Below are positions 24,372-32,908 of a DNA stretch of 64,000 nucleotides, one piece after another (position 1 is the stretch's first letter; the number at the start of each line of letters is the position of its first letter). Source of the stretch: CATQHD01 sp965243165 (GTDB lineage Bacteria; Actinomycetota; Acidimicrobiia; Spongiisociales; Spongiisociaceae); NCBI GenBank assembly GCA_965243165.1, contig OZ251535.1, positions 744,001-808,000 on the forward strand, read 5' to 3'. The notes beneath the pieces were generated by a model. The model saw nothing but the letters and a program-made list of their open reading frames with translations. It did no database searches and was not told the DNA's origin. The translations under genes and the position numbers were made by a program.

Positions 24372-25280
24372 TCAGGAGAAACGGCGGGCCGCCCACCGGT
24401 CGAAAACCACCACCGCCGCCGCGCATCCGACTGCCAAGAGGACCGGAACGGCCGCATCGGGGCCGGGGGCGCCCAAGACCGCCGCCCCCTCGCCGTTTTC
24501 GCCCCCCAGCCCGTTCGGCCACGGCCACAGGATGCGGAACGAGCCCGCCATCAGGCCGATCATCACCGCCAGCAGCGGGTCATGCCAGCGGATCAGCAGC
24601 CGGCGCAGGATCCGGGCGAAGGCGCCCAGCCCCAACGCCATCCCGCCCGCCAGCGCCGCCAGCGCCGCCAGGTCCTGCTCGGCCGCCGCCCTGATCACCG
24701 GCTGGTACATGCCCGCCGCCAGCAGCACGAACGATCCGCTCACCCCCGGCAGGATGAAGGCGCACACCCCGGCCGCTCCGGCCAGGAAAAACGCCCATCC
24801 GGACGGGTCGGCGACCGCCTCCGACCGGAGGCCGAACCCCCAGAAGGCGGCCGCTCCTACGGCGGCGGCGGCGGCCAGATGCCGGAAGGCCGGGCGGCGG
24901 AGCATTCGGACGGCGGCCGACACCGCCCCGGCCATCAACCCGGCGAACACGGCCGCGGTGCGCACCGGATGCTCGGCCAGCAGGTAATCGATGACCCCCG
25001 CCAAACCCAGCGCCGCCGGAACGGCCCCCGCCGCCAAGGCGGCCGCAAACGGCCAGTCGACCGCCCGCAGCCGCCGCCCCGCTTCCCGCGCCTCTCCCCG
25101 CAGCAGGGCCTCCGCCGCCTCCGAGGCCGCCGCCGCCCCATCCAGCAGGCGCGGGTAGATGCGGGTTACCAGCGCCACCGTACCCCCGCTCACTCCGGGC
25201 ACCGGCTCGGCCGCCCCCACCGCCGCCCCCCGCAGCCACAGCAACGCCAGCTCTCTGAAAGAGGGGGGGGTGCGCTTCAT
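24372..25280 (-). CDS. DUF368 domain-containing membrane protein (PopT-like polyprenyl-phosphate transporter)
   Basis: The 302-residue integral membrane protein has the two DUF368 re-entrant motifs, AEPVPGVSGGTVALVTRIYP near residue 27 and FILPGVSGSFVLLAAGMYQP near 175, separated by several helices (AAVFAGLMAGAVSAAVRML, LAALAGGMALGLGAFA). DUF368 members have recently been reported as undecaprenyl-phosphate translocases recycling the cell-wall lipid carrier; assignment here is by family only. A run of nine G lies in the N-terminal codons. Confidence 0.88.
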   Translation of the reverse strand: MKRTPPSFRELALLWLRGAAVGAAEPVPGVSGGTVALVTRIYPRLLDGAAAASEAAEALLRGEAREAGRRLRAVDWPFAAALAAGAVPAALGLAGVIDYLLAEHPVRTAAVFAGLMAGAVSAAVRMLRRPAFRHLAAAAAVGAAAFWGFGLRSEAVADPSGWAFFLAGAAGVCAFILPGVSGSFVLLAAGMYQPVIRAAAEQDLAALAALAGGMALGLGAFARILRRLLIRWHDPLLAVMIGLMAGSFRILWPWPNGLGGENGEGAAVLGAPGPDAAVPVLLAVGCAAAVVVFDRWAARRFS

Positions 25281-25624
25281 CCGGCGATCATAAACGGCCG
25301 GCCTCCCGGCGCGGGGCCGCCATGACCTGATCGACCCGATGACCGCGATAGCGGGGCGGGCGGATGATGAGCACCGCAGCCCTTCTGACCTGGGGCAACA
25401 CCGGGAAATAAACTCTTCCGGTTCACCGCCGGTGAAGGCCGCCGCTTCGGGGGGTCCGGGGTGTGGTCGGGGTTATGGCGCCGCCCACCGGAGACCGAAC
25501 AGCGCTTCCCCCGCCGCCGAACACCGAGAAGGGCGTTCTGCGCATGAAACAGAACATCTTGGAAAGGGCCGCGGGGTATTCTATAGCTATCGTTCAAGCT
25601 AAAGTGGAGTTTGGAGGAGTTGCC
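25281..25624. other. Intergenic region between DUF368 gene and lipoprotein gene
   Basis: These 344 bp between two divergent genes hold the diverged repeat copy D (about 25333-25470) and, near the right end, a GGAGGAG ribosome site at about 25614 for the lipoprotein gene. No other gene is visible. Confidence 0.6.
25333..25470. repeat. Diverged, truncated copy D of the TIR element
   Basis: ACCCGATGACCGCGATAGCG, GGGGCGGGCGGATGATGAGC, CCTTCTGACCTGGGGCAACA and CGCCGGTGAAGGCCGCCGCT follow the left two thirds of the complete copies. The right terminal repeat is not found. Confidence 0.5.
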
Positions 25625-26368
25625 ATGAGGAAGATCGGCATTGTTTTGGCGGCGGCGCTGGCCCTGTCGGCGTTCGCATGCAGCAGCGACGAACCAGGCG
25701 ATACGACCGAGGCCTCCTCTATCATCACGAACCTTCTCGACGACGACCGCCCGCAGCCGATAATCACCCCCCCCACCGAAGCGGCTGTCGAAACTGTTGC
25801 GGAACCCGAGGTCGAACCCGAGAACGGCAACACGGTCACCACCCCCGTCACCCTGGCAGCAGAGGAAACGGAACCCGAGATAGTTCCCGAGGCCGCGCCG
25901 CCGGCGCTGACATCCGATTCCACGGTAACGCTGCGGGCCCTGGGGCCGGTGCGGATCGGCATGTCGGTGGAGGAGGCTTCGTCGGCGGCGGGTCTGGAAC
26001 TCCGCCGGGACCTGGGCAGAGCCTCTACCGACAGCTGCCATTACGTAAACGCGGGCCCCACCATGCGGGGGGTGTCCTTCATGGTGGTGAACGACCTCAT
26101 TCGGCGCATCGACATCGATCCGCCCAGCCCGGCGGCCACCCGGTCGGGGGTGCGGATCGGGACCGCAGAGGGCGACCTGCGGGAGGTCTACCCCGACAAC
26201 ATCCAAAGGGCCGACAGCGCGGTGACGGGTGCCCGAGGCTGGGCTTTCGTGCCCAACGACGATTCCGACGCCGACTTCCGCATCTACTTCGAGGTCGAGG
26301 ACGGGGCCGTTTCCCGCTACCGCCTCGGCTCCAGGCCGTCCGTCGACTCTCTGAGCGGCTGCGAATAA
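25625..26368 (+). CDS. Hypothetical secreted lipoprotein
   Basis: From ATG 25625 (GGAGGAG upstream) the 247-residue protein opens with a lipoprotein-like signal, MRKIGIVLAAALALSAFACS, cut before Cys20 (lipobox AFAC, a little unusual). A Thr/Glu/Pro-rich linker follows (residues 21-95), then a globular C-terminal half: LRALGPVRIGMSVEEASSAA, DSCHYVNAGPTMRGVSFMVV, IRRIDIDPPSPAATRSGVRI, GTAEGDLREVYPDNIQ. That pattern resembles small secreted domains of actinobacteria, but I name no family. It is probably anchored on the cell surface. Confidence 0.75.
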   Translation: MRKIGIVLAAALALSAFACSSDEPGDTTEASSIITNLLDDDRPQPIITPPTEAAVETVAEPEVEPENGNTVTTPVTLAAEETEPEIVPEAAPPALTSDSTVTLRALGPVRIGMSVEEASSAAGLELRRDLGRASTDSCHYVNAGPTMRGVSFMVVNDLIRRIDIDPPSPAATRSGVRIGTAEGDLREVYPDNIQRADSAVTGARGWAFVPNDDSDADFRIYFEVEDGAVSRYRLGSRPSVDSLSGCE

Positions 26369-26411
26369 GATCTGCCGCCCGCCGGTCCGCGAAAGATTCT
26401 CGAACAATCCC

Positions 26412-26616
26412 CTAGATGAGTAGTTCCAAGGGATTGAGGGTTGTGCACATCCCTGTTCGAGCCGCATACGCAGGCTCTTCCCCGGCAAGCCCCGGCCCGC
26501 GCAGGCCAAGCCGCCCAGTTTGTCACCCTCGTCCTCAGCGAGATGAGCATGTCGAACAATGCAAACCATCATCAACCGAGGTTCTTGTCAGGGTAACCTT
26601 GGAGCTACCCATCTAG
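26412..26616. mobile_element. 205-bp MITE derived from an IS982-type element
   Basis: The left end CTAGATGAGTAGTTCCAAGG is identical over 20 bp to the outer right end of the IS at 44151-45180, and the right end, read in reverse complement, is CTAGATGGGTAGCTCCAAGG. The inside (about 165 bp) carries no transposase. This is the layout of a non-autonomous derivative mobilised by the IS982-type transposase. Confidence 0.7.
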
Positions 26617-26963
26617 ACGGAAGCCCCATATTTTGGTATATCTATTGGGCTGAAGCACAAACACCTCCGCCTGGTTCTGGAGCGTGCGGAGTTCATCATT
26701 GGGATTTTTCTCCCGGCCGGACAGCGCAGGACCGGGGAGCGGCCCTGACGCGGCCCAACGAGGATTCCTATGCTGGTGGAGGAGGCGGGGGAGGGTCCCG
26801 TCCGGGGGCGGGGCGCCGCGGGATTTTCGCGTTCTTCGGTTGGGGCGCGGGCCGGCGCCGGCAGTCCGCTCTGTTCTCGTTCTTCTGAGGGCTGCGCTCT
26901 GATCTCGGCGAGCCGCAACCGGTCCAACGCCGGGCGGTCCGCTCTGTTCTCGTTCTTCTGAGG
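26617..26963. other. Gene-poor GC-rich stretch with short internal repeats
   Basis: I see no credible gene. The motif GCTCTGTTCTCGTTCTTCTG occurs twice (around 26868 and 26943), and related CGCGTTCTTC strings occur near 26828 and 27757, which suggests small local duplications. Confidence 0.5.
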
Positions 26964-27246
26964 GGTTCTCCGCGGTTGCGGGTCAGCGCGGGGGGCTGAT
27001 CGGGGCGGCGCTCGCTTGCCGGGCCGGGCGGCGGCCGGCGCTCATGGTGAAAGCCGCCGTTCTGCAGCGGGGGCGCCCTCATGGGTGAAGATCCGTACGC
27101 CGGTGTAGAGGCTGATGCAGCCGTACACGACGCCGGCGAACCAGAAGAGGCCCTCGCAGCCGAGGGCTTACATGGCCGAGGCCCCGCCGAGCTGTCCGAG
27201 GATCGACCCTATCCCGGCGGTGAAGGGCGTCAGGCTGTTCACCCGC
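26964..27246 (-). pseudogene. Duplicated 3' end of the MFS transporter gene
   Basis: From about 27070 the sequence repeats, with scattered substitutions, the 3' part of the MFS gene at 27803-29152: GGGTGAAGATCCG, GTGTAGAGGCTGATGCAGCC and GAACCAGAAGAGGCCCTCGC each occur in both places in the same order. The left part (26964-27030) also matches the sequence around the MFS stop at 27776-27845. The copy lacks the rest of the gene and has a stop in the MFS frame, so it is a dead fragment. The DUF1801 gene lies between the two copies. Confidence 0.6.
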
Positions 27247-27273
27247 CCGAAAATGGTGTGATGGTGTATACAT

Positions 27274-27714
27274 ATGAAGCGCTCGACCACAAGGACGATG
27301 GCGAAGAAGAAACCGGTGGTTCTGCTCTCCGGAGGGAACCCGCAGATCGCGAAGGCCGACGGTGACGCTCCGGTGCAGGCGTACATCCAGGCCATGCCCG
27401 GCTGGAAGAGCGGCCTCGGGCGGCGCCTCGACGACCTCATCGTGCGCGCGGCGCCCGGCGTGAAGAAGGCGGTGCGGTGGAACTCGCCCTTCTACGGGGT
27501 CGAGGGGCGCGGGTGGTTCCTGAGTTACCACTGCTTCACCCGCTATGTGAAGGTGACCTTCTTCCTCGGGCGGTCGCTCTCGCCGCTCCCGCCGGGGTCG
27601 GGCAAGGATCCGGACTCGCGTTGGTGCGACATCTACGAGGGCGGCCTCGACGAGGAGCAGATGGCAGAGTGGGTCCGCCAGGCCGCCGCCCTGCCCGGCT
27701 GGAAGGGGTTCTGA
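27274..27714 (+). CDS. DUF1801 domain-containing protein
   Basis: The 146-residue protein fits the DUF1801 (YdhG-like) fold: LLSGGNPQIAKADGDAPVQA, YIQAMPGWKSGLGRRLDDLI, VKKAVRWNSPFYGVEGRGWF, VKVTFFLGRSLSPLPPGSG and an end with EWVRQAAALPGWKGF. The family is of unknown function, sometimes linked to iron or heat stress. ATG 27298 (MAKKKPV), preceded by AAGG, is an equally good start. It sits between the MFS gene and its duplicated 3' end, as if brought in or trapped by that duplication. Confidence 0.8.
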   Translation: MKRSTTRTMAKKKPVVLLSGGNPQIAKADGDAPVQAYIQAMPGWKSGLGRRLDDLIVRAAPGVKKAVRWNSPFYGVEGRGWFLSYHCFTRYVKVTFFLGRSLSPLPPGSGKDPDSRWCDIYEGGLDEEQMAEWVRQAAALPGWKGF

Positions 27715-27802
27715 CCCCAACGGGGATTCCAGATGACGGCGGCGGGGGGCGGGAGGTTTCGCGTTCTTCTGAGGAGGTTTCCGGCGGCTGCGCCGTTGCG
27801 GG

Positions 27803-29152
27803 TCAGCGGCGGGGGGGTTGATCGGGGTTGCGCCCGCTTGCCGGGCGCCGGTTCGTGGGATGGCGCATCCGCCGGGCCAGGCGGAGGGCGGCGGCGCCCG
27901 CCCGGGCCGGCACCACGACGAAGGCCCGCCGTTCTGCGGCGGGGACCCCTTCATGGGTGAAGATCCGCACGATGGTGTAGAGGCTGATGCAGCCGTACAC
28001 GCCGCCGACGAACCAGAAGAGGCCCTCGCGGCCCAGGACTTCCATGGCCAGGGCCCCGCCGAGCGGACCGAGGATCGACCCCACCCCGGTGGTGAAGGAC
28101 ATCAGGCTGCTCACCCCCGCCGCCGAACCGGGGGGCACCCGGTCGTTGATGTAGCTGAGCGCCAGCGGGTACAGAGAAAGGGCCAAGCCCCCGGTCAGGA
28201 ACGAGAGGACCACCGCCCACCAGCTCAGATGGTCGATGTGCACCATGACCGCGCACGCCCCGACCGCCAGCAGGCCCGCGCCCAGGATGACCTTCCTCCT
28301 CCCCACCCGGTCCGACAGCATTCCCACCGGCGCCTGCAGGGCGATGCTTCCGAAGATGGCGGCGCTGGTGAACAGGGCGATGCGGTCGACGCTCATCCCC
28401 ACCCTGGCGCCGAACACCGCCCCCAGGCTCAGCAGGGCGGACACTCCGATGCCCTGGCCCAGCGACGCCGCCACCCCCAGCGGGGCGGCTTTCCACACCC
28501 GGCGGACGGGCAGCCTGCCGGAGGAGACGGCCAAGCGGGGGCCGGGGGCGGTGGACAGCGTGATCGGGATCACCGCGATCGAGACGAGGATCGACCCAAC
28601 GATGAACAGGACGATCCCGGCCGGGTCGGCCAGGGTCAGCAACAGCTGGCCGAGGCCCATGCCGCCCATCAGCACCACCATGTAGGCGGCCAGGATCCGC
28701 CCCCGGTTCTGGTTGGTGCTGGCGTCGCCCAGCCAGCTCTCGGCGATGATGAACAGGCCGGACATGGCGAAGCCGGTCAGCAGCCGGACGGCGCTCCAGA
28801 TGATCGGGTCGGAGGAGACGATGTATACGAGGGTGGCGGTCGAGGCCAGCGAGGCCAGCGCCGCGTACACCCGGATGTGGCCCACCTGGGACACCATCCG
28901 GCGGGTCAGCATCGCCCCCGCCAGGAAGCCGGTGTAGTAGGCGCCCATCATGATTCCGGTGGCGGCGGTCGAGAACCCTTCGAGTTCGGCCCTGATTCCC
29001 AGCAGCGGCAGCATCATCCCGTTGCCCAGCATGACCAATAGGACGGCGGTGAACAGGCCCCACGACCCCACCACGGCCTGGGCGGCGGTTGCGGGCAGGG
29101 AGGCGTCTGCAGAGTCTGCAGTTCCGGCGGGGGGTTGGGGGGAATCGACCAC
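27803..29152 (-). CDS. MFS transporter (YcaD-like)
   Basis: The 449-residue protein has 12 predicted membrane helices, with LGIRAELEGFSTAATGIMMG and GFLAGAMLTRRMVSQVGHIR in the first repeat, the acidic loop ESWLGDASTNQNRGRILAAY after helix 4, and APVGMLSDRVGRRKVILGAG between helices 8 and 9 (the classic D-R-x-G-R-R motif). The helix-4 and central motifs resemble the YcaD/quinolone-resistance-type subfamily. Export of small solutes or drugs is likely; the substrate is unknown. The last 50 residues are basic and low in complexity. Confidence 0.9.
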   Translation of the reverse strand: MVDSPQPPAGTADSADASLPATAAQAVVGSWGLFTAVLLVMLGNGMMLPLLGIRAELEGFSTAATGIMMGAYYTGFLAGAMLTRRMVSQVGHIRVYAALASLASTATLVYIVSSDPIIWSAVRLLTGFAMSGLFIIAESWLGDASTNQNRGRILAAYMVVLMGGMGLGQLLLTLADPAGIVLFIVGSILVSIAVIPITLSTAPGPRLAVSSGRLPVRRVWKAAPLGVAASLGQGIGVSALLSLGAVFGARVGMSVDRIALFTSAAIFGSIALQAPVGMLSDRVGRRKVILGAGLLAVGACAVMVHIDHLSWWAVVLSFLTGGLALSLYPLALSYINDRVPPGSAAGVSSLMSFTTGVGSILGPLGGALAMEVLGREGLFWFVGGVYGCISLYTIVRIFTHEGVPAAERRAFVVVPARAGAAALRLARRMRHPTNRRPASGRNPDQPPRR

Positions 29153-29277
29153 GTTTGACCGCTTCGGAAGTGAGGCCGCCCGAAGCCTTCCGGACGGCGG
29201 GCCGATGGAAACAGGGCGGATCCGGCCAGGCCGGATCCGGATGCGCGGCAGGGTAGCAAGGCCCGGTTTTTAGTTGG

Positions 29278-29420
29278 CCCCTGATAATTCACGAGAGCGG
29301 GGCCGGGCAGATGAATGAGCGTCCGCATCCCTTCTGACCTGGGGCGACACAGGGAACAATTTTCTGATCGGATATGGGGGAGGCCGCCAACCGGTGAAAG
29401 CCGCCGCTTCGGGGTCTGGG
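29278..29420. repeat. Copy E of the TIR element, right end lost
   Basis: CCCCTGATAATTCACGAGAG, GGGGCCGGGCAGATGAATGA, CTTCTGACCTGGGGCGACAC, TTTTCTGATCGGATATGG and CCAACCGGTGAAAGCCGCCG follow the complete copies over about 140 bp. The right terminal repeat cannot be found. Confidence 0.65.
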
Positions 29421-30038
29421 ATGTCACACCCTCCTGATACCTTGGGGCGGTACACAAACCGCAGCCGATCCGGATGCTGCGGTCATACAGAGGCCGCTCC
29501 GCCCAGAGCCGAGGGTTCCAAGGGCGGGACGGCCGACCTGGCTGTGCCGAGGCGGATCGGGCGCAGGGGGCCGCATCGCGTCCTCTGTGTCCGAAGACGG
29601 TGGTTCGGAGGCGGCGGGGGCGGGAAACCCGGCGAAGCCGGGGCGGGGGGCGGAGAACGCGAAAAACGGTGTCTGCCCGGGCTTGGTTTCAGGTCGAGTT
29701 CAAACGCGGCGCATCGGGGATTCTCAGCGGTGCGGGCGGCGGCGACGTGTTGCTCGGGTTTGGTTTCGGTTTGAGTTGAGTTCAAACAGGCCCCCCGGAC
29801 TTCTGACCGCATACGCCCAAACCGCCCGCCGGCCGCCGATGAACTTCTGAACCGGGCCCAACCGGCTCAAACCGACCCAGAACCACCAGAACCCCTTCAG
29901 GGAGGATCCAACCAGCTAATAACCTCAGACAAACCACGCCCCAAACAAAAACTTGGGATTCAGGATGAACAATCGGGGGTGAACGCGCCGGCCCGCGCTC
30001 AGGGGATAGGGCGCCGCCGAGGTTCGGGATCGGGCGGT
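29421..30038. other. Gene-free stretch between MFS and enoyl-CoA hydratase genes
   Basis: No frame here shows recognisable protein features; open frames on both strands reflect high G+C. The string GAGTTCAAAC occurs twice (29697 and 29778). The last 150 bp (29860-30000) are A/C-rich and may contain the 3' end signals of the leftward carnitine operon. Confidence 0.5.
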
Positions 30039-30821
30039 TCAGCGGCCCTTCCACACGGGGGGGCGTTTCTCGGCGAAGGCGCGGGGGCCCTCGGCGGCGT
30101 CCTCGGAGGACAGCATGCGCCGGTAGGACTCGATGCGGCCCGACCGCATCAGCGCCAACCCTTCGGCGGCGGTCATGGAGGCGGTTCGGCGGCGTATGTC
30201 GAGGATGGCCGCCACCGCCAGCGGCGCCATTCCGCACACCCGGTCGGCCAGGCGGCGGGCGGCGTCGAGGAGCTCGCCGGCCGGCGTTACCCGGTTGACC
30301 AGCCCGAAACGGAGCGCCTCGGCGGCGGAGAGGCGGCGCCCGGCGATCAGCACCTCGGCGGCGAGGGGGGCGGGCAGCAGTTTGGGGAGGCGCACCGTTC
30401 CCATGTCGGGGATCACCCCCGCCGCCGCTTCGGGCAGCCAGAACTCCGCATGGTCCGCCGCCGCCGCCAGGTCGGCCGACATGGCCAGCTCGAAGCCGCC
30501 CCCCACCGCCATCCCGTTGACGGCGGCGATCACCGGTTTGTCGAGCCCCGGAAGCTCGGGGAAGCCGCCGAACCCGCCCGGCCCGTAGTCGCTCTCGTAG
30601 GCTTCGCCGGCGGCGGCCGCCTTGAGGTCCCACCCGGCCGAGAAGAACCGTCCGCCGGCGCCGGTGAAGACGGCAACCCGCAGCCGGGGGTCGTCCCGGA
30701 ACTCGGCGAACACTCCGCCCAGCTCCCGGCTGGTTGCGGCGTCGACGGCGTTGGCCTTGGGGCGGTCGAGGGTCACCTCGAGCACCGCTCCCCGGCGCAC
30801 TACTTTGACGGCTTCGCTCAT
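30039..30821 (-). CDS. Enoyl-CoA hydratase/isomerase family protein (possible crotonobetainyl-CoA hydratase)
   Basis: The 260-residue protein has the crotonase fold: VTLDRPKANAVDAATSRELG, FTGAGGRFFSAGWDLKAAAA (first oxyanion-hole strand), and PVIAAVNGMAVGGGFELAMS (second oxyanion hole). The glutamate-bearing stretch AEFWLPEAAAGVIPDMGTVR compares with CaiD-type hydratases. In this operon it would hydrate crotonobetainyl-CoA to carnitinyl-CoA (inference from neighbours). It overlaps the acyl-CoA synthetase gene by 4 bp and is last in the leftward operon that begins at 36600. Confidence 0.87.
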   Translation of the reverse strand: MSEAVKVVRRGAVLEVTLDRPKANAVDAATSRELGGVFAEFRDDPRLRVAVFTGAGGRFFSAGWDLKAAAAGEAYESDYGPGGFGGFPELPGLDKPVIAAVNGMAVGGGFELAMSADLAAAADHAEFWLPEAAAGVIPDMGTVRLPKLLPAPLAAEVLIAGRRLSAAEALRFGLVNRVTPAGELLDAARRLADRVCGMAPLAVAAILDIRRRTASMTAAEGLALMRSGRIESYRRMLSSEDAAEGPRAFAEKRPPVWKGR

Positions 30822-32902
30822 CGCCCCGGAAGTCTATAGACGGAGGCCAGGGCGTCCACCGCCCAAGCCCCGTCCGGAGCTGCGATCAGGGGGTTGATCT
30901 CCAGCTCCGCCAGCTCGGGCCGGGCCGCAAGCAGGGCGGTGAGCCGGTCTATTGCGGCGCCCAACGCCCCTAGATCGGCGGGCGGGCGCCCTCGGAAGCC
31001 CCGGAGCAGCCGCCCGACCCGCAGGCGGTCCAGAGCCCGGTCGAGGTCGGCGCGGGAGGCCGGCAGCAGCAGGGCGGCGGCGTCGTCGAGCAGCTCGACC
31101 AGCTCCCCGCCCGCCCCCAGCGTCAGCACCAGCCCGACGGGGGGCGCCCGCCGCACCGAGACCAGCAGCTCGGCCACCCCGCCGGTGATCTGTTCCTCCA
31201 CCAGGACTGGCGCGGCGGGGGCGCCCAACCGCCCGACTGCCGCCTCCAGCTCTTCCGCCGTTCTGATCCCGGTGATCACCCCGCCCCGCTCGGCTTTGTG
31301 GTCGGGGCCGACCATCTTGGCCGCCAGCGGAAAGCGCAGGCCGGCTGCGGCCTTTAGGCCGACACCCGCCCCGGGCCCGCCCCCGCCGATCACCGCCCCG
31401 GCGGGGACGGCGATCCCGGCCTCGCGGAGCAGCGCCTTGGAGGCCGGTTCGTCGAGGGTGCGGACGGATGAGCCGGGGCCGGGGGGCGGGGGGGCGCCGG
31501 CTGCCAGGTGGAGCGGCGGGGGCGCTTGGGCGAACCACCGCCCGGCGGCGGCGGCCGCGGCCAGCCCGCCCAGCGCCTCGTCGATGGAGCAGGCGGCCCC
31601 GAGCCCCGCCCTGCCCAGGTGCTCCCGGATCCGGGGGGGCATGTTCTCGGCCAGCCCGGCCGCCGCCAGACCCGGCTTTCCGGCGGCGGCGCAGGCTGCC
31701 TCGAAAGCCAGGAGGGCGGGCCGCCAGTCGGAGTCGTCGCAGCCCTCGGGAGGCCAGTCGAGCACCAGCAGGGCGGCGTCGAACGGTCCCGACAGCGCCT
31801 CCGTGAAGCACCGTTCGAGGGCGGGTTGGTCACCCCAGATGAAGGTGTGGTAGTCGAGGGGGTTGAGCACCTTCACCCGCCCGGACAGGGCGGCGCCCAC
31901 CCGGGCGGCTTGGCCGGGGGGGAACGGCTCGAAGCGCACCCGGTGATGAACGGCCCGGTCCGCCGTCAGCGCCGCCTCGCCGCCCGAACACGACAGCGAC
32001 ACCAGGCGGTTGCCGGGGAGGGGGCCGACCGTTCCCAGGACGCCGAGGACGTTGATCAGCTCCGCCGGGGTGTCCACCGCGATCACCCCGTACCGCTCGA
32101 AGAGGGCGTCGTAGGCGTCGGCGGCCCCGGCCAGGGCGGCGGTGTGGGAAGAGGTGATCGCCCCGGCCTCGGCGGTGCGGCCGGTCTTGAGCACCGCCAC
32201 CGGCTTGCGGGCCCGGCGGCAGGCCAGGGCCGCCCGCCCGAAGGCGAGGGGGTCGGCGATCGACTCCAGGTAGAGGCCGGCGGCGGTTACCTCGGGCCGT
32301 TCGGCCAGGTGGGCGAGGCATTCTTCGGCGGTAACCGACGCCTGGTTGCCGAGGGAGACCACATAGCTGAAGTCCACCCCCCGGCGGTTGAAGGTGAGGT
32401 TGAGGGTCAGGTTCCCGGACTGGCTGATCAGGGCCGGGCCGGTCTTCACCCGGCGGCATCCGTGGACGTCCGGCCACAGCGCGGCGCCGGTGACCAGGTT
32501 GAGGGCGCCGTAGCAGTTGGGGCCCACGATCGGCATGCCGTGCCCGGCCACCAGCCGGTCTTGCAGGGCGGCCCCCTCCGGCCCGGCCTCGGCGAATCCG
32601 GAGGCGTAGACCACCGCCCCTCCGCAGCCGAGGGCGGCCAGCTCCTGCACCATCTCCACCGCGAGGCGGCGGTTGACCGCCGCGAAGGCGGCGTCGGGCG
32701 GGGAGGGCAGCGCGTCCAACGACCGGTACACCCGCCGCCCGGCCATGGTCCGCCGGGAAGGGTGCACCGGCCAGATCTCGCCGGTGAACCCGAGCAGGCC
32801 GGACTGGCGGGCGGCCCGCTCCGCGGGGAGGCCCCCGATCACCGCCACGGTGCGGGGGTCGAGCAGGCGGCCGAGCCCGCGGCCGGCCGGGTCCGCCCCC
32901 AT
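30818..32902 (-). CDS. ADP-forming acyl-CoA synthetase (acetate--CoA ligase family)
   Basis: The 694-residue single-chain enzyme joins a CoA-binding domain (LLDPRTVAVIGGLPAERAAR), a succinyl-CoA-synthetase-like flavodoxin domain (PALISQSGNLTLNLTFNRRG; ITSSHTAALAGAADAYDALF, carrying the phosphorylated His) and a C-terminal ATP-grasp domain (PLAAKMVGPDHKAERGGVIT, APVLVEEQITGGVAELLVSV). It makes an acyl-CoA while using ATP to ADP. In context it could activate gamma-butyrobetaine or carnitine; AMP-forming CaiC-type ligases normally do this, so the substrate is an inference. Confidence 0.9.
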   Translation of the reverse strand: MGADPAGRGLGRLLDPRTVAVIGGLPAERAARQSGLLGFTGEIWPVHPSRRTMAGRRVYRSLDALPSPPDAAFAAVNRRLAVEMVQELAALGCGGAVVYASGFAEAGPEGAALQDRLVAGHGMPIVGPNCYGALNLVTGAALWPDVHGCRRVKTGPALISQSGNLTLNLTFNRRGVDFSYVVSLGNQASVTAEECLAHLAERPEVTAAGLYLESIADPLAFGRAALACRRARKPVAVLKTGRTAEAGAITSSHTAALAGAADAYDALFERYGVIAVDTPAELINVLGVLGTVGPLPGNRLVSLSCSGGEAALTADRAVHHRVRFEPFPPGQAARVGAALSGRVKVLNPLDYHTFIWGDQPALERCFTEALSGPFDAALLVLDWPPEGCDDSDWRPALLAFEAACAAAGKPGLAAAGLAENMPPRIREHLGRAGLGAACSIDEALGGLAAAAAAGRWFAQAPPPLHLAAGAPPPPGPGSSVRTLDEPASKALLREAGIAVPAGAVIGGGGPGAGVGLKAAAGLRFPLAAKMVGPDHKAERGGVITGIRTAEELEAAVGRLGAPAAPVLVEEQITGGVAELLVSVRRAPPVGLVLTLGAGGELVELLDDAAALLLPASRADLDRALDRLRVGRLLRGFRGRPPADLGALGAAIDRLTALLAARPELAELEINPLIAAPDGAWAVDALASVYRLPGR

Positions 32903-32908
32903 CCCGGT

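Noticed and set aside
26386..27270. Short frames such as 26559-26888
   Set aside because: They run through the MITE and local repeats; no family features.
29421..29850. Several 80-130-codon frames between the MFS and hydratase genes
   Set aside because: Low-complexity sequence without motifs; all frames are open because of G+C content.
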